A stretch of 64,000 nt of DNA from Budorcas taxicolor (Eukaryota; Chordata; Mammalia; Artiodactyla; Bovidae), in contig NC_068910.1 of the NCBI RefSeq assembly GCF_023091745.1, forward strand, positions 128,605,170 to 128,669,169, read 5' to 3'. Numbering within the stretch: position 1 is the stretch's first letter; the number at the start of each line of letters is the position of its first letter. The notes beneath the pieces were generated by a model that saw only the letters and a program-made list of their open reading frames with translations, was not told where the DNA came from and made no database searches. The position numbers were made by a program, and so were the translations under genes. Of the stretch, positions 26,001 to 36,180 are shown in pieces.

Positions 26001-27582
26001 AAACAATCAGGGAAAATGTTTTGGCTTTTCCATGACTGAGTAAAGGGAAGCAGCATGCCAGTATGAGCACAGTATGAGTCTGCGAGTCACTCAGAAAAGG
26101 GTCTACTGGTTTCGCATAACTAAGTGCAAGAAGCGTCTGAAGAGTCCGGAGACTGGCCCCCGGAGTGCTAAGTGGGTGAATGCAGAGAGCCACCTCTGGA
26201 AAACCAGCGGGGAGCTCAGAACGTCACAGAGCTAGAAAGGATCAGCCTGCCTTCATCCTGACTGCACAGGCTCCTGGGAAAGAAAGTCAAACATGAGGCA
26301 ATACACTGACAACACAGCAACAGAAACAACAGCAAGCACACAGGGAGCCTGAGATTAACTCTGCGACAGTCCCAGAAAACTTTCTGGAACAGAAGTGATC
26401 TAAACCACATGTCTGATGACTAAACACGAATCTGCCAGACCCACATGGGTTGAGGAAAGACCTTCTGGGAAGACACTCCGACGATTATCTGAAGAACTAC
26501 AAGGCTTTCAATGTTCTAGAGAGGTCTGATAGAACCTTTGTGGGTTAGACAGAATGTTGCTGTGGAGTTTTTCCTAATTAATGTGCTCCCTAAGACCAAC
26601 TTACTGTTCATTTAAAGTGAAAGGCAAGGCATTAGAGGAGAATCAACACATACAACATATTTAAGAAATAAACTAAGACAACACTGAAAAAGTACTATCC
26701 TGTCCCTTGACTCCATACTTAGGGCCAAGGGGATGCTAATAGATGTGCCATGGGTGGAAGCTTGGATGTGCTGGCATTTCTCCACCCGTGTTCTGTGGAT
26801 GCCAGGAGAATATGTCCAGGTTAGCCTGCTGATCCGGGAGGATAAGAAACACACGGAGCCTAGGGCAACTGACCCCCAGCTCATCACACGCGCCTACTGA
26901 CATGCCTGCTGAGACTTCTGCGGCTGGATGATCAAACTGGGGATATTCATATAATAAATATAATATGTCCACAATATGAACACAGCTCACAAACATAACG
27001 CTGAGCCACAGAAGCCAGACGTAAAAGAGTACATAGTGTATGTACTCTATGGAGTACATACTGTGCTTCCAATTACCTACAGTTTCAAAACCAGGAAAAA
27101 CCTAAAGGCTGGTGTTATAAACCTGGAGTAAGGGTAGTGACAGAAAGAAGTATGGGCGCTTCTGGGGTTCTGGGAAGACTCCATCTTAATTTTTGCCCTG
27201 GTTCCACAGGTATGTTCATTTTGTGAATCTTGAATGTACACTTCTGCTTTTTGTACTTTTCTGTACATTTGTTGTATTTAAATAAAAAGTGTATGTACTA
27301 GTTGTAAAAAAGGAAAAGCAAGTACTTACTGAGGTGTGGAGACACAGAAGGGCAACTGTCAAGTCTTGCTTTTTCCACAAATGCTTCATCCGTCACAGTT
27401 CCTTTCTTCCCTAAAACGACACCCTTGCTCAAACTAGCAACGAGATCCTTTGCTTTAGGAATCTCTTGAATAGCACCCACAAAGTAGTTACTGGTGGCCC
27501 ACCCAACCACTGTCAGGCATAAGGTAAAAAGCAACAGCAATCGGAATTTGTAGGAAAGGTGGAAAGTCACGTTGAAGTTCAT
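10913..27582 (-). CDS. B4GALT4: Beta-1,4-galactosyltransferase 4, six coding exons
   Basis: Coding segments, in transcript order, are 27582-27330, 23986-23754, 21485-21298, 15269-15147, 12769-12665 and 11045-10913. All junctions are GT-AG and the phases agree, giving 344 aa plus TGA. The product is a type II Golgi membrane enzyme: a short cytosolic tail, one membrane anchor at about residues 14-33, a stem, then a GT7-family catalytic domain. Visible motifs are PHRHRE at 129-134 (UDP-sugar binding; the family usually has N at 132), DVD at 194-196 (metal and UDP-Gal), WGWGGEDDD at 254-262 (acceptor and catalysis), and M286/H289, which match the Mn ligands of B4GALT1. Possible N-glycan sites are N220 and N335. 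From family knowledge, the enzyme adds galactose from UDP-Gal to terminal GlcNAc, preferring glycolipid and 6-sulfated GlcNAc acceptors (neolacto glycolipids, keratan sulfate). It was assigned to paralogue 4 by N-terminal and stem sequence. No disabling change is seen. Confidence 0.96.
11952..12306 (+). mobile_element. Bov-tA SINE interrupted by a second SINE
   Basis: A plus-strand Bov-tA runs to 12134 (CCATGGGGTCGCAAAG) and resumes at 12265 (GGGGTCGCAAAGAGTC) until about 12300. It sits in the last B4GALT4 intron. Confidence 0.92.
12135..12264 (-). mobile_element. Bov-A SINE nested in a Bov-tA SINE
   Basis: A reverse-oriented unit with a (CTG)n edge, which is its (CAG)n 3' tail. It is bracketed by perfect copies of the host sequence GGGGTCGCAAAG at 12123-12134 and 12265-12276. 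Confidence 0.93.
12665..12769 (-). CDS. B4GALT4: B4GALT4 coding exon 5 (MIFH metal-ligand segment)
   Basis: The acceptor TTTTTTCAG|GGTTGA and donor GGACG|GTAAGT bound 105 nt, phase 2 in and phase 2 out. It encodes VELHRMKITRPLPEVGKY followed by TMIFHKRDQGNEVN. M286 and H289 keep the Met-x-x-His spacing of the Mn ligands in B4GALT1. Confidence 0.93.
12875..13384 (+). mobile_element. BovB LINE 3' fragment (intronic)
   Basis: 5'-truncated. It runs from GTTATGACCAACCTAGACAG to the (ACTGA)n end of BovB. It lies in the intron between B4GALT4 coding exons 4 and 5, antisense to the gene. Confidence 0.92.
13610..13730 (+). repeat. MIR-like SINE remnant
   Basis: GATTCAAATCTAGAC, then TTCCTCAACTGTAAAATAGC, matches the central part of MIR. 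Confidence 0.55.
15147..15269 (-). CDS. B4GALT4: B4GALT4 coding exon 4 (WGWGGEDDD motif)
   Basis: The acceptor CTTTCAG|GTTACG and donor CTCAG|GTGAAC bound 123 nt, phase 2 in and phase 2 out. It encodes RLRYSGYFGGVTALSREQ through NNYWGWGGEDDDLRLR, the most conserved acceptor-binding block of the beta-4 galactosyltransferases. Confidence 0.96.
15662..15742 (+). mobile_element. Bov SINE 3' part with (AAC)n tail
   Basis: AGGGAAGCCTGGCGTGCTAC to AGTCAGACACGACCGAC, followed by an (AAC)n tract at 15720-15738. Confidence 0.8.
16497..16697 (+). mobile_element. Internally deleted hAT-type DNA transposon
   Basis: It starts CAGCAGTCCCCAATC and ends TTAGGGACCCCTG. These are near-complementary termini of hAT type. 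A sister copy lies at 62584-62775. The family name is not certain. Confidence 0.6.
17271..17476 (+). mobile_element. Bov-tA SINE
   Basis: A complete unit from GGGGCTTCCCTGGTGGCTCA through GGGTTCAATCCCTGGGTCG to CACGACTGAGTGACTGACAC. It is in the B4GALT4 exon 3-4 intron. Confidence 0.92.
19107..19360. repeat. 56-bp minisatellite, about 4.5 units
   Basis: CACCAAAGGCCAGCTGAA starts at 19107, 19163, 19219, 19275 and 19331, an exact 56-bp spacing. Units 2-4 are almost identical and the outer ones diverge. It lies in the B4GALT4 exon 3-4 intron. Confidence 0.95.
19657..19868 (-). mobile_element. Bov-A2 type dimeric SINE with (CTG)n edge
   Basis: A (CTG)7 tract and two reverse-oriented BovA units are joined by GAAAGTGAAAAGTGAAAGTG. 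The second unit is truncated at CATGGACTAGG. Confidence 0.85.
19967..20118 (-). mobile_element. BovB 3'-terminal fragment
   Basis: TCAGTTCAGTTCAGTC to CATCTCATCCTCTGTC is the reverse complement of the last 150 bp of BovB. Confidence 0.88.
21298..21485 (-). CDS. B4GALT4: B4GALT4 coding exon 3 (DVD motif)
   Basis: The acceptor CTACAG|GCTGGA and donor TACAG|GTAAGG bound 188 nt covering residues 163-224 and two bases of codon 225. It carries the FNRAKLLNVG block, FIFHDVDLVPEND with the metal-binding DVD, and VVGRNSTGY with an N-glycosylation sequon at N220. Confidence 0.95.
22098..22220 (+). mobile_element. CHR-type SINE
   Basis: GGGACTTCTCTGCTGATC, GGGTTCAATCCCTGGTTAGG and AATTAAGATCCCACATGC are present, with an A-rich end. 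Confidence 0.8.
22888..23010 (+). mobile_element. Bov-A SINE
   Basis: GTGGAGGAAGAAATGGCAAC to GACACGACTGAGCACC, in the B4GALT4 exon 2-3 intron. Confidence 0.88.
23754..23986 (-). CDS. B4GALT4: B4GALT4 coding exon 2
   Basis: The acceptor TTGTAG|AAGGCC and donor CACCAG|GTGAGT bound 233 nt. With the carried-over base this makes 78 codons (residues 85-162). It encodes the end of the stem and the start of the catalytic domain, including PHRHREKH at 129-136 and the YGIYVIHQ block at the exon end. Confidence 0.95.
24498..24765 (+). mobile_element. CHR-1-like long SINE
   Basis: GGACTTCCCTGGTGGTCTGG is followed by the extended CHR body (GAGAAGCCATCACAATGAG, GCATGCAGCAACAAAGAC) and an A-rich end. Confidence 0.8.
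27026..27048. repeat. Short perfect hairpin in B4GALT4 intron
   Basis: AGAGTACATA, spacer GTG, TATGTACTCT: 10-bp perfect arms. A partial third copy (GGAGTACATACT) follows at once. It lies about 300 bp past the start-codon exon donor. Confidence 0.7.
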
Positions 27583-27721
27583 GTCTTTGATTATGTGAGC
27601 AATAGGTATCTCTCGGCCTCCAATGCAGGCAGGAAGCTTCAAGTTCAGCTATTCCAGTCTGCAAACTTGATGACAACTGTGCGATGCCTGCTTTTGTTTG
27701 GGCGTTCTGCTCCAACAATCC
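27330..27721 (-). CDS. B4GALT4: B4GALT4 start-codon exon (5' UTR 27721-27583, CDS 27582-27330)
   Basis: The ATG at 27582-27580 begins MNFNVTFHLSYKF and is followed by the hydrophobic anchor. Its context has G at -3. There is no upstream ATG in this exon, and an in-frame TAG lies just upstream in the leader. The donor is CTCA|GTAAGT, with the last exon base at 27330 (phase 1). The upstream acceptor GTTTCAG|GGATTG puts the exon start at 27721, so an upstream leader exon must exist. Residues 1-84 and the first base of codon 85 are encoded here. Confidence 0.93.
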
Positions 27722-28129
27722 CTGAAACGCAATCACAAAGACATGCTGTTTCAGATGGAAATCCTAACCTGGGATAATACTCACCAGCACACACTGAAAA
27801 CCTGTCCCCAACCAATCTTGACTATAACAGTAATGGGAGTTCTCCAGTGAGAGCTTAAAGATCAGAAAAACAGAGATTTTGCAGATAGAAGGTTCCAGCT
27901 GTCAATCACTCCAGACGTCACACAGGTGGAGAAGGTAAAGGAGAGCCAATCATTGCCTCCTCAGTTCTGAGCTGGCACAGCCCCAAGTTCAAAGGTTTTT
28001 CAGTTATAAATGTTAAAGCCACAATAAGACACAGAGCACACCCCAACAGGTGGGGAAGAGGGCAGAGGACACAAGATGCTAACACAGGACGCAAGAATCT
28101 GCAAGAATAACAGACTACAGCACAGTGTT

Positions 28130-28275
28130 TCATATCTGGGGTTTGGGTTTAGACAGAACGTATGAAACCTCACACCCATCACTTCACTGGGCCTTGGTCT
28201 CCTTACCTGTAAAATGGGGATAAAAACTGTACCTTCCTAGAGAGGTTATTGAGGGACTGGATGACCTAACACATT
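28130..28275 (+). repeat. MIR-like SINE remnant
   Basis: CTCCTTACCTGTAAAATGGGG is preceded by a weak tRNA-like part and followed by a GATGACCTAACACATTAATAC end, matching MIR order. Confidence 0.6.
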
Positions 28276-28317
28276 AATACAAAGAGTGTTAGCCCACCTC
28301 CTTTCGCACAGTGCATG

Positions 28318-28495
28318 CAGACATGCGCGGTCGCTTCAGTCGCATCCAACTCTTTGCAACCCCAGGCTCCTCAGTTCATTGGATTCTCCTGGCAAGAACA
28401 CTGGAGTGGGTAGGCATGCCCTCCTCAGGGGGTCTTCCCAACTCAGGGCTCATACCCGCATCTCTCACATCTCCTGCACTGGCCGGCAGGCTCTG
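28318..28495 (-). mobile_element. Diverged Bov-tA SINE
   Basis: GGTCGCTTCAGTCGCATCC to CTCCTGCACTGGCCGGCAGG, reverse orientation, with an internal deletion near 28365. Confidence 0.75.
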
Positions 28496-28499
28496 CCCC

Positions 28500-29560
28500 A
28501 CTGGTGCCGCCTGAAGCACCCACCAAGTGGTGACTGTTACTGCTGTGTTATATTATTTACGTAACGACTCTAGACTAGGGATGGCCTACAGGCTGACCAC
28601 TGGGCTGCCAGAATCCCCACTGTGCTGTGCTGCATTTCCGTCAGGAATGAAACTGCCTTCCTCATTTCATACTTCAGCTGCATGTACTAGGATAGCATGA
28701 GAGATGGCTATGCTCTTAGCAACTAACAAAAATGCAGTTTCTGAGGCCACATAGTTGAGGGCCCTCCCTGGACCATGGTAACTACACTAAGGTGATGAAA
28801 GCTACGTGGCAAGGCCCCACATCTTCTCTGCATCACCAAAACCACGTCTCTTCTCAAATTCTAAATGTGTCATCATAAGAGTGTGGAAAATGCTAAAGCC
28901 AGGATGCCGATAATCTCCACTAGCAAACATACCCTCAATTAAATGGAGAGAATAGAGACCAAACTATATTCGCTGCCAAAATAACACAAAAACATGTATG
29001 ATTAAATCCTAATAAAAAGGAAAATAGAAAACAAAGTCTATCTGTGCATATGATTACCACTAAAATGATAGAAATAAGAAAACTCTAGGAAGAAATAGAA
29101 CCAAAAGCTAGCAATGATTCTATTAGAAATATGGGATTAGCCAAGGGTGTTTTTTCCTTTTTTCCTTCATTTTTGGAAAAGTATAACACACTTCTGTCTT
29201 TTTGTAATGAAAACAAATTTGATTCTTTAAATGAGATGTGGGAATGTGGTAATTTACTGTGAAAAATAAATCAACCCTAGCGACTCTCAAGACAGCTTCA
29301 TACTTACTAAAGGGTAGTATCCCAAAATTTTAGCCTAGATGAGTTTGCGGGAAACCTTGGAAGCATTCTTCTCTAGACACAATGTTATAAATGGAGGTTA
29401 GGTTCCTGGATCAAACCACAAAAGAGAAAATCTGACCCAGGAAGCAATTAAAGAGTATGGCCTGTGCTTAAGGTCTTGTGAAGGCATCACAAGGAAATGC
29501 TGAAGGCAGTAATAACTCATTAGAAGATTAATCATTAAAAAGAGGAGTGATTCACTTGTG
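28500..29560. other. B4GALT4 5' intron, no recognised feature
   Basis: AT-rich intronic sequence. I see no exon-like open frame with good splice sites and no named repeat. Confidence 0.4.
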
Positions 29561-29775
29561 CATTTATTCTGTGCCGTGTACTAGGAGTTCAATCACTTTT
29601 ATTAACTTACTTATTTCTCAGCTTTGTGAGTTTAGAATTACTAGTCTCTTCATTCTATAGAGGAGAAAACAAAAGTTTAGAGATTGTGGAACTTGCCAGA
29701 AACCACACAACTATTAATAGTAAGTGGTGGAGCTGGGGTGTGAGCCCAGTGTTCAGCTCCAAAGCCTAGACTTCA
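29560..29775 (+). repeat. MIR SINE remnant
   Basis: GCATTTATTCTGTGCCGTG, an AGAGGAGAAAACAAAAG core, CTTGCCAGAAACCACACAAC and AAGTGGTGGAGCTGGGG follow MIR consensus order. Confidence 0.7.
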
Positions 29776-30084
29776 GCCACATCCTCCACGTAGATGTTGC
29801 TATCTCTTTCCTGCTCTTGGTACCTGGGTGTGCCCAGCACAAACCCTTGAAATATGCAGCTTTCTACCTCTCTGCTCCTGTCCCTTTCTTTGGGACTGTC
29901 TTTGATATGGTTTCCTGGAGGTCTGTTTCCTTCGCTCCAGGTAACAGTAAGTCTGCAGGTTCCTGGAGCCAGACTGTGTCACAGACTTAACCGCAGGAGG
30001 CTTGAATGCTAGGACTGGCAATCGTTTTTGATAAAATCTCAGTCTTGGAAAACTTAGGGAACATTGGTTTTCTAAGAGCTGCTA

Positions 30085-30305
30085 TGCTTATAGAGGAACA
30101 GTGTTTGAGTAGAGATCTGCCCAGACTGCTTATCAGCTAAGTGATCGAAGGCAAATACTCCTGCCGCATTTCCATTTCCTCAGCTGCAAAACAATAATGA
30201 AAAATCAACTTATCTTACAACACTGCTGTAAGAACTGAATGAGATGATGCATCGGTCATACCTAGCACATTCTCACAGACAAATAAATAGTTATTGACTC
30301 TGATT
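30085..30305 (+). repeat. MIR-like remnant
   Basis: The segment ACTGAATGAGATGATGCATC and the AAATAAATAGTTATTGACTC end resemble the 3' half of MIR. Confidence 0.5.
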
Positions 30306-31511
30306 ACCAATGTGATTCACACTCAAATTTTATCAGAATGCTAACCAAGAAAATGTTATCTCTGGAATTACATATTGAAATCCATATTGAATCATTTCAT
30401 TTTCTATTTCTCTGTTATTTCCTATTTTCTTTCAATGAGTATATTCTACTTTTATAATTTTTTTTAAAAAAATGATTTTTTTAAAGAAAGCTCTTTTTAG
30501 GGCCAGTCATTCCTGGTTGGTGTTTGGGGAAATGTCATCAGATTGGAGTTACCTGTAAAAATATTTAAATAAAGGAGAGTCCCTGAACTCTCCCCAAAAT
30601 GAGTTTTCTCTTTTAATTAAGGCTGTCTTAAAGTGACAGGAGGATCATAGTTATAGAGAACAAATTCAGGTAATGTGAAAGAAGTTATTTTAGGGCAAGT
30701 CTCACCACCTTTTTCCTTCTTAGGTCTGCCCTAGAGTTAGCTCAAAACGACGATGTTCTCATAATTTTGCTCTTTCTCCTCTCAATTTAACCAGTCTTTT
30801 CTGAGCACCTGCTATTTTCAGGCACAGTGCTAGGCACCAAAGGAATTAAGATATAGTCCTTGTACTCAGAGTTTATTTCCAACTCTTCCTTAGATTTTAA
30901 TGTCTGCAATTCATTTTCAAATATGCCACCCCAACCCTGAAAATGGGGAAACAGATTAAATAAGACTGGCAAAATACTGAAAAGTATTGAGTAAGGTGAC
31001 AGGTACCTGAGAGTTTCATTTTCTTTTTCACCCTACTTTTTTGAAGGCTTGGAATTTTCCATTAAAAAAAAAAAAAATCTAGCACGTAAGACAAGCTATA
31101 ACAAAGGGCAAATCAGCATAAATGCTAAGTATGATTATCATTCTTAGAGAATCTCTACATGCACACATTTTTATAGCACCATGGGAGACCAGGGGAAGAC
31201 ACCAAGTGTCACTCCATAAATACTCACTAAGCACTTAGGCACCCAGGGAGAGGGGCGTGGTTTTCATTCAGCAGCCAAGAACACTAAAATCAGCATTCCA
31301 GTGTCTCTAAATCCATCTGGTAATCCTGCACACACAGGATGTCTAGAGTGCGCAAAATGTGGCACCAGGCACATGGTCCTACCCCTTTGAGCTTCTCTGG
31401 GATAGCACCAATGGAAAGGCCAATATTTCGCTACTCCTTTTACTCCTGCGGAGTTCCTCAGAGCAGACTATTTGCACACATATTGTCCTACTTTCCTCGG
31501 AATTAAAGCTC

Positions 31512-32024
31512 CTTTACCATATTTAGCATATTGAAAAGCAGAGACATTACTTTGCCAATAAAGGTCCATATAGTCAAGGCTATGGTTTTTCCAGTGGTCA
31601 TGTATGGATGTGAGAGTTGGACTGTGAAGAAGGCTGAGTGCTGAGGAATTGATGCTTTGGAACTATGGTGTTGGAGAAGACTCTTGAGAGTCCCTTGGAC
31701 TGCAAGGAGATCCAACCAGTCCATTCTAATGGAGATCAGCCCTGGGTGTTCTTTGGAAGGAATGATGCTAAAGCTGAAACTCCAGTACTCTGGCCACCTC
31801 ATGCGAAGAGTTGACTCATTGGAAAAGTCTCTGATGCTGGGAGAGATTGGGGCCAGGAGGAGAAGGGGATGACAGAGGATGAGATGGCTGGATGGCATCA
31901 CTGATTCGATGGACGTGAGTTTGAGTGAACTCCAGGAGTTGGTGATGGACAGGGAGGCCTGGCATGCTGCGATTCATGGGGTCGCAAAGATTCGGACGCG
32001 ACTGAGCGACTGAACTGAACTGAA
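31512..32024 (+). mobile_element. BovB LINE 3' fragment
   Basis: It runs from AGCATATTGAAAAGCAGAGAC to GACTGAACTGAACTGAAC. It lies in the putative 5' intron of B4GALT4, directly before the LTR-like block. Confidence 0.92.
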
Positions 32025-32097
32025 CCTGGGTTTTCAGTGATCATTGCCCAGACCCTAAACAAGCAATGGTTCTGTGAAAATTAATGAAGAGAAACCT

Positions 32098-32528
32098 AAC
32101 TGAAGTGGAATTGGGAGGCCAGAAGGGGAGATACAGATCACATCAATACAGACTTCTTGCAACTCTGGCAGGAAGTGTTGCAACTTTCCTACCACTAGCA
32201 GGAGGAGGAAGCTTTTCTCCTAGTCTGGCAACACCTCAGCCAATGAGAGACTGTCACAACTGTCACAACTGAGCCAATGAAAAGCCACCATACTTCAAAC
32301 TCCCAGTTTCGTCCAATGGACTTCATTTTTTTTCCCCAATAACAGCCCCTCCCAATTTCCCCTTCTCCTCTATAATAGAGTTTCCTTTTCTTTGCTTTAC
32401 CAGACTTGCATGTGGTTTGACACAGTTGCATGTTCCAAACTGCAATTCTTTACTGCTCCTGAATAAACCCATTTTGCTTGTAAAGTAACTGGCTGTTTTA
32501 TTGGCAAGGGAAGGATAGAAATGATAAC
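32098..32528 (+). mobile_element. Probable solo retroviral LTR
   Basis: No viral coding sequence is attached. The order of signals is that of an LTR: a U3-like part with CCAAT boxes (CAGCCAATGAG at 32230, GAGCCAATGAAAAG at 32271, GTCCAATGGAC at 32311), a TATA-like CTCTATAATAG (32369), then a polyadenylation signal GAATAAACCC (32461) and a short U5-like end. A 10-bp direct repeat, ACTGTCACAA, lies in U3. The boundaries are approximate and no clear target duplication was found. Confidence 0.6.
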
Positions 32529-32539
32529 AGCCATTTACA

Positions 32540-33815
32540 TGTACAGGTCATTTAAACTCAGACTGAGCTCCTAATGGCCAAAACTGGAAGCATCTGAGCA
32601 AGAAAATAACGATATCATTGTATTTTAACCCACAGAATAAAATGAATATCCATTAGTCCATACTGATATAAATGATCAAATAAATAAATGGGAAAAGGCA
32701 GCTCTTTCTTACAATAAACAATTAATGAAGAAGCAGGAAATGGGGGGGGGGGAATCACCATTAGGCAAACATCACTGTAAATAATTGTGGCAGACAAGAT
32801 CCTCCAATTGGTGCTAAAATTAGTAGGTAAAAATTTGAGGATAAACAGAGTTTATGTAGTCTCAAAGTATCTCCGCTCAAATAATATAGGCAAAGCTGTG
32901 GTTTTTCCAGTAGTCATTGACGGATGTGAGAGTTGGACCATAAATAAGGCTGAACACCGAAGAACTGATGCTTCAAACTGTGATGCTAGAGAAGATTCTT
33001 AAAAGTACCTTGGGCTGCAAGGAGATCAAACCAATCAATCCTAAAGGAAATCAACCCTGAATATTCATTGGCAGGACTGATGCTGAAGCTCCAATACTTT
33101 GGCCACCTGATGGGAAGAGCCAACTCACTGGAAAAGACCCTGATGCTGAGAAAGACTGGGGGCAGGAGAAGGGGATGACAGAAGATGAGATGGTTGGGTG
33201 GCATCACCGACTCAATGGGCATGAGTTCAAGCAAGCTCCAGGGGATAGTGAAGGACAGGGAAGCCTGGCATGCTGCAGTCCATGGGGTCGCAAAGAGTCA
33301 GACAAGACTGAGTAACTAAAAAACAAACAACAAAGGGAAAAAGTAACTTTACAGTGAAGAAACCTAGCAGACATCACCTTAACTAGTGATCAAAGTTAAC
33401 ATCATCAGTGATAAGCCCTAGCAACCTCATGAATCAGTGATGAATTGCACTCTACCAAATAACTAATCAGCACTTTTCTACAAAATACCTTCATTCTACA
33501 AAACAACTGGTACTCTTCAAAAGGGTCAAGATAATGAAGAATAAGGCAAAACGGAGGAATTACTTAGACTGAAGGAGATAAGGGGAAATAACTAAATGCA
33601 AGACAGGACCCTTGACAGCATATGGAAACAGGAAAAAATTCATTGGCAGGAAAACTGATGAAATTCAAATAAAGTCTATAGTTAATAGTATTGATAACTG
33701 AATAATGGTTATGTAAAGGGCCAATATAGGGGAAGTTGAGTGAATTCTCTGTACAGTATTTGCAACTTTTCTGTAAGTCTAAAATTAATTACAACTAAAG
33801 CTAAAAAGTCAAAGG
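32540..33815 (+). mobile_element. Old L1-like 3' region, interrupted by BovB at 32889-33320
   Basis: Both flanks of the BovB read as one A-rich old LINE 3' region. It ends GCAACTTTTCTGTAAGTC TAAAATTAATTAC, a common terminus of ancient mammalian L1. A G12 run lies near 32743. Confidence 0.45.
32889..33320 (+). mobile_element. BovB LINE 3' fragment
   Basis: AGGCAAAGCTGTGGTTTTTC to GACAAGACTGAGTAAC. It is more diverged than the other copies. Confidence 0.88.
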
Positions 33816-34769
33816 CTGTGTATAATTCAAGTCAACATACAGCAGTAAGGTTAACTTAATTCTCAAGAAGAATCACTATTTCTTTGTATTCCTAGTGCCT
33901 CACACTGACCTGACACATAATAGGTGCTAAATTTGGTAAATAATGAATGACTTTCTAGGATACACTAGTTGAAATACATAAGGACACACAATTTATCCCC
34001 AACTACTGCTAAAATAAATGTGACATAGTATAAAAGGAGAAAAAATAAAGATTAACAAAGAAGGGGGAAAGTTAACTGGGCATAAAATTCTATTTAGGGA
34101 AGATTTTTAAAACTGAAAAAGGCTCACCCCCCTCTCCTAGCTCCCTTTGGTTTACTAACACCAATGCTTTTCTAAGGGTAGAGGCCCTATCTCTAATAAA
34201 GGACACTTTCTTTTAGTCATGCCCACCACCTTTTGCTCCTCTACACTCACTTTTCAAAAGCAGTAGTCTCTTTTCTGACTCTAGGAGGAGATGCTGTTTA
34301 GCCTGCCACTTCCTCCCTGATCCCACGGAACACACCAGAGCGGTGTCCCTGCCTCCTGGGCAAGAGGAGCATGATGGTCAGGCACCATCTATTCTACAAG
34401 GGTTGGCATGAAACGGTCAGCAAGCAGGAAATAAATTCAACCGGGAAAGGACTGAAATTGTTTCATTTAGTCTATGTTATGCAGCATGAAAGAAAAGAAT
34501 TTCCAATGGGGGATTTTAATGGAGGCTCACTGTGTATTTGTGTGTCAGTCTCAGTTATCCCAGAGAATGCTACAGTGGGGTCAGCTGAAGTTCCCTTTCT
34601 GCCATTATTAGAAGCACATCAATGAAAGGCTGAAGAAGGTCTGAGATAACGGAAAAAACAAGGGTTTTGAAGCCACGAAAGCTAATTCAAATCTGGTTAC
34701 CAGATGCATGAATGGTGCTGGGCAAGTGACCTAAAACTGAGTCTCTTTTGCCATTTATTTTAAAAACAT

Positions 34770-34956
34770 TTTCCAAAGTTTGATTTCAAGAGTGCCTGTA
34801 TCAAATGCAGAGGGAAATATGTTAAGATTGCAGATTCCTGGGCCCTGCTCCAGAGCTAATAGATTAGAACACCTGGTCCTGGGACTCAGGAAAATGAATT
34901 TTTAACAAGCTCCCCAGGTGATTCTTATATGCATTAAAGTTTGAGAACCGATGAAA
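34770..34956 (+). repeat. MER20/MER5-like hAT (Charlie) remnant
   Basis: GATTCCTGGGCCCTGCTCCAG, TTTAACAAGCTCCCCAGGTG and AAAGTTTGAGAACCGATG match the body and terminus of these short mammalian hAT elements. Confidence 0.65.
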
Positions 34957-35205
34957 TAAGAGATTGGACCTGTAATGCAGTAGATCTTCAGAAACATTCC
35001 ATTTTCCTTCTGGTGAGGCAAAGCAGTAAGAAGATATGTGAAAAGATGTTTAAAATGCATTTGAATAGCTTTCGACTCTATCGTTTAGAAGATTATTCTA
35101 AGAAATAATCAGACAGGTAAACCAGGATACTCAAACCAACATTACATAAAACCACCAAAAATTCAAAAGAATCAAAATGCTAACAATATGGACAACAGAC
35201 ACACA

Positions 35206-35512
35206 GAGATTGCTCGGTAGTGTCCAACTCTTTGCGACCCCACAGACTGTCGCCCATTAGGCTCCTCTGTCCATGGGATTCTCCAGGCAAGAATACTAGA
35301 AAGTGAAAGTGAAGTCGCTCAGTTGTGCCGGACTCTGCAACCCCATGGACTATAACCTATCAGGCTCCTCCGTCCATGGGATTTTCCAAGCAAGAATACT
35401 AAAGTGGGCTGCCATTTCCTTTTCCAGGGTATCTTATCAACCCAGGGATAAAATCTGGGTCTCCAGCACTGCAGGCTAATTCTTTACCATCTGAGCCACC
35501 AGGGAAGCTGAT
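35206..35512 (-). mobile_element. Dimeric Bov-A2/Bov-tA SINE
   Basis: Two reverse BovA units are joined by GAAAGTGAAAGTGAAGTCGC. The tRNA-like part follows, ending GAGCCACCAGGGAAGC. Confidence 0.88.
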
Positions 35513-35904
35513 TGAATTAATTACAATACCTACATATGATGGCACACATGCTTTCCTTAAAATGGCACTTAAAAATTTAACTACACAGGAAAATACTCAT
35601 GATAGCTAGAGAAAAAAAAAATAGAACATAAAAATGTACATAGAATACAGTCCACGTTATGCTATGTATGTGTGGTGTACATGCCTTTTATATATAAAAC
35701 GCCAGAAAGAATCACTGGTGACTGTCTCTTAATAACAGATTAGAGAAATATTATTTCTTCACAATCTACTTTTTTAAAAATAGGGTTATAATCAGAAATG
35801 AAGTTTTTTTTCTGATGACTATATAATTTTCCTTTAAAATATATTAAAATTTAGAAACAACATACAGACAGGGATTATAATTTACCTAAGTTTAGTAGCA
35901 ATTT

Positions 35905-36180
35905 CGGAGAAGGCAATGGCACCCCACTCCAGTACTCTTGCCTGGAAAATCCCACGGACGGAGGAGCCTGGTAGGCTGCAGTTCATGGGATCACTAAGAG
36001 TCGGACACGACTGAGCAACTTCACTTTCACTTTTCACTTTCATGCATTGGAGGAAATGGCAACCCACTCTAGTGTTCTTGCCTGGAGAATCCCAGGAACA
36101 GGGGAGCCTGGCGGGCTGCCATCTATGGGGTCGCACAGAGTCGGACACAACTGAAACAACTTAGCAGCAGCAGCAGCAAT
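35905..36180 (+). mobile_element. Bov-A2 dimeric SINE with (AGC)n tail
   Basis: Two plus-strand BovA units (from GGAGAAGGCAATGGCACC and from GGAGGAAATGGCAACC) end in a (CAG)n tail at 36163-36178. Confidence 0.9.

Noticed and set aside
27583..27642. In-frame 20-codon N-terminal extension of B4GALT4
   Set aside because: The upstream codon at 27642 is TTG, not ATG, and an in-frame TAG lies just before it. The ATG at 27582 matches the family N-terminus.
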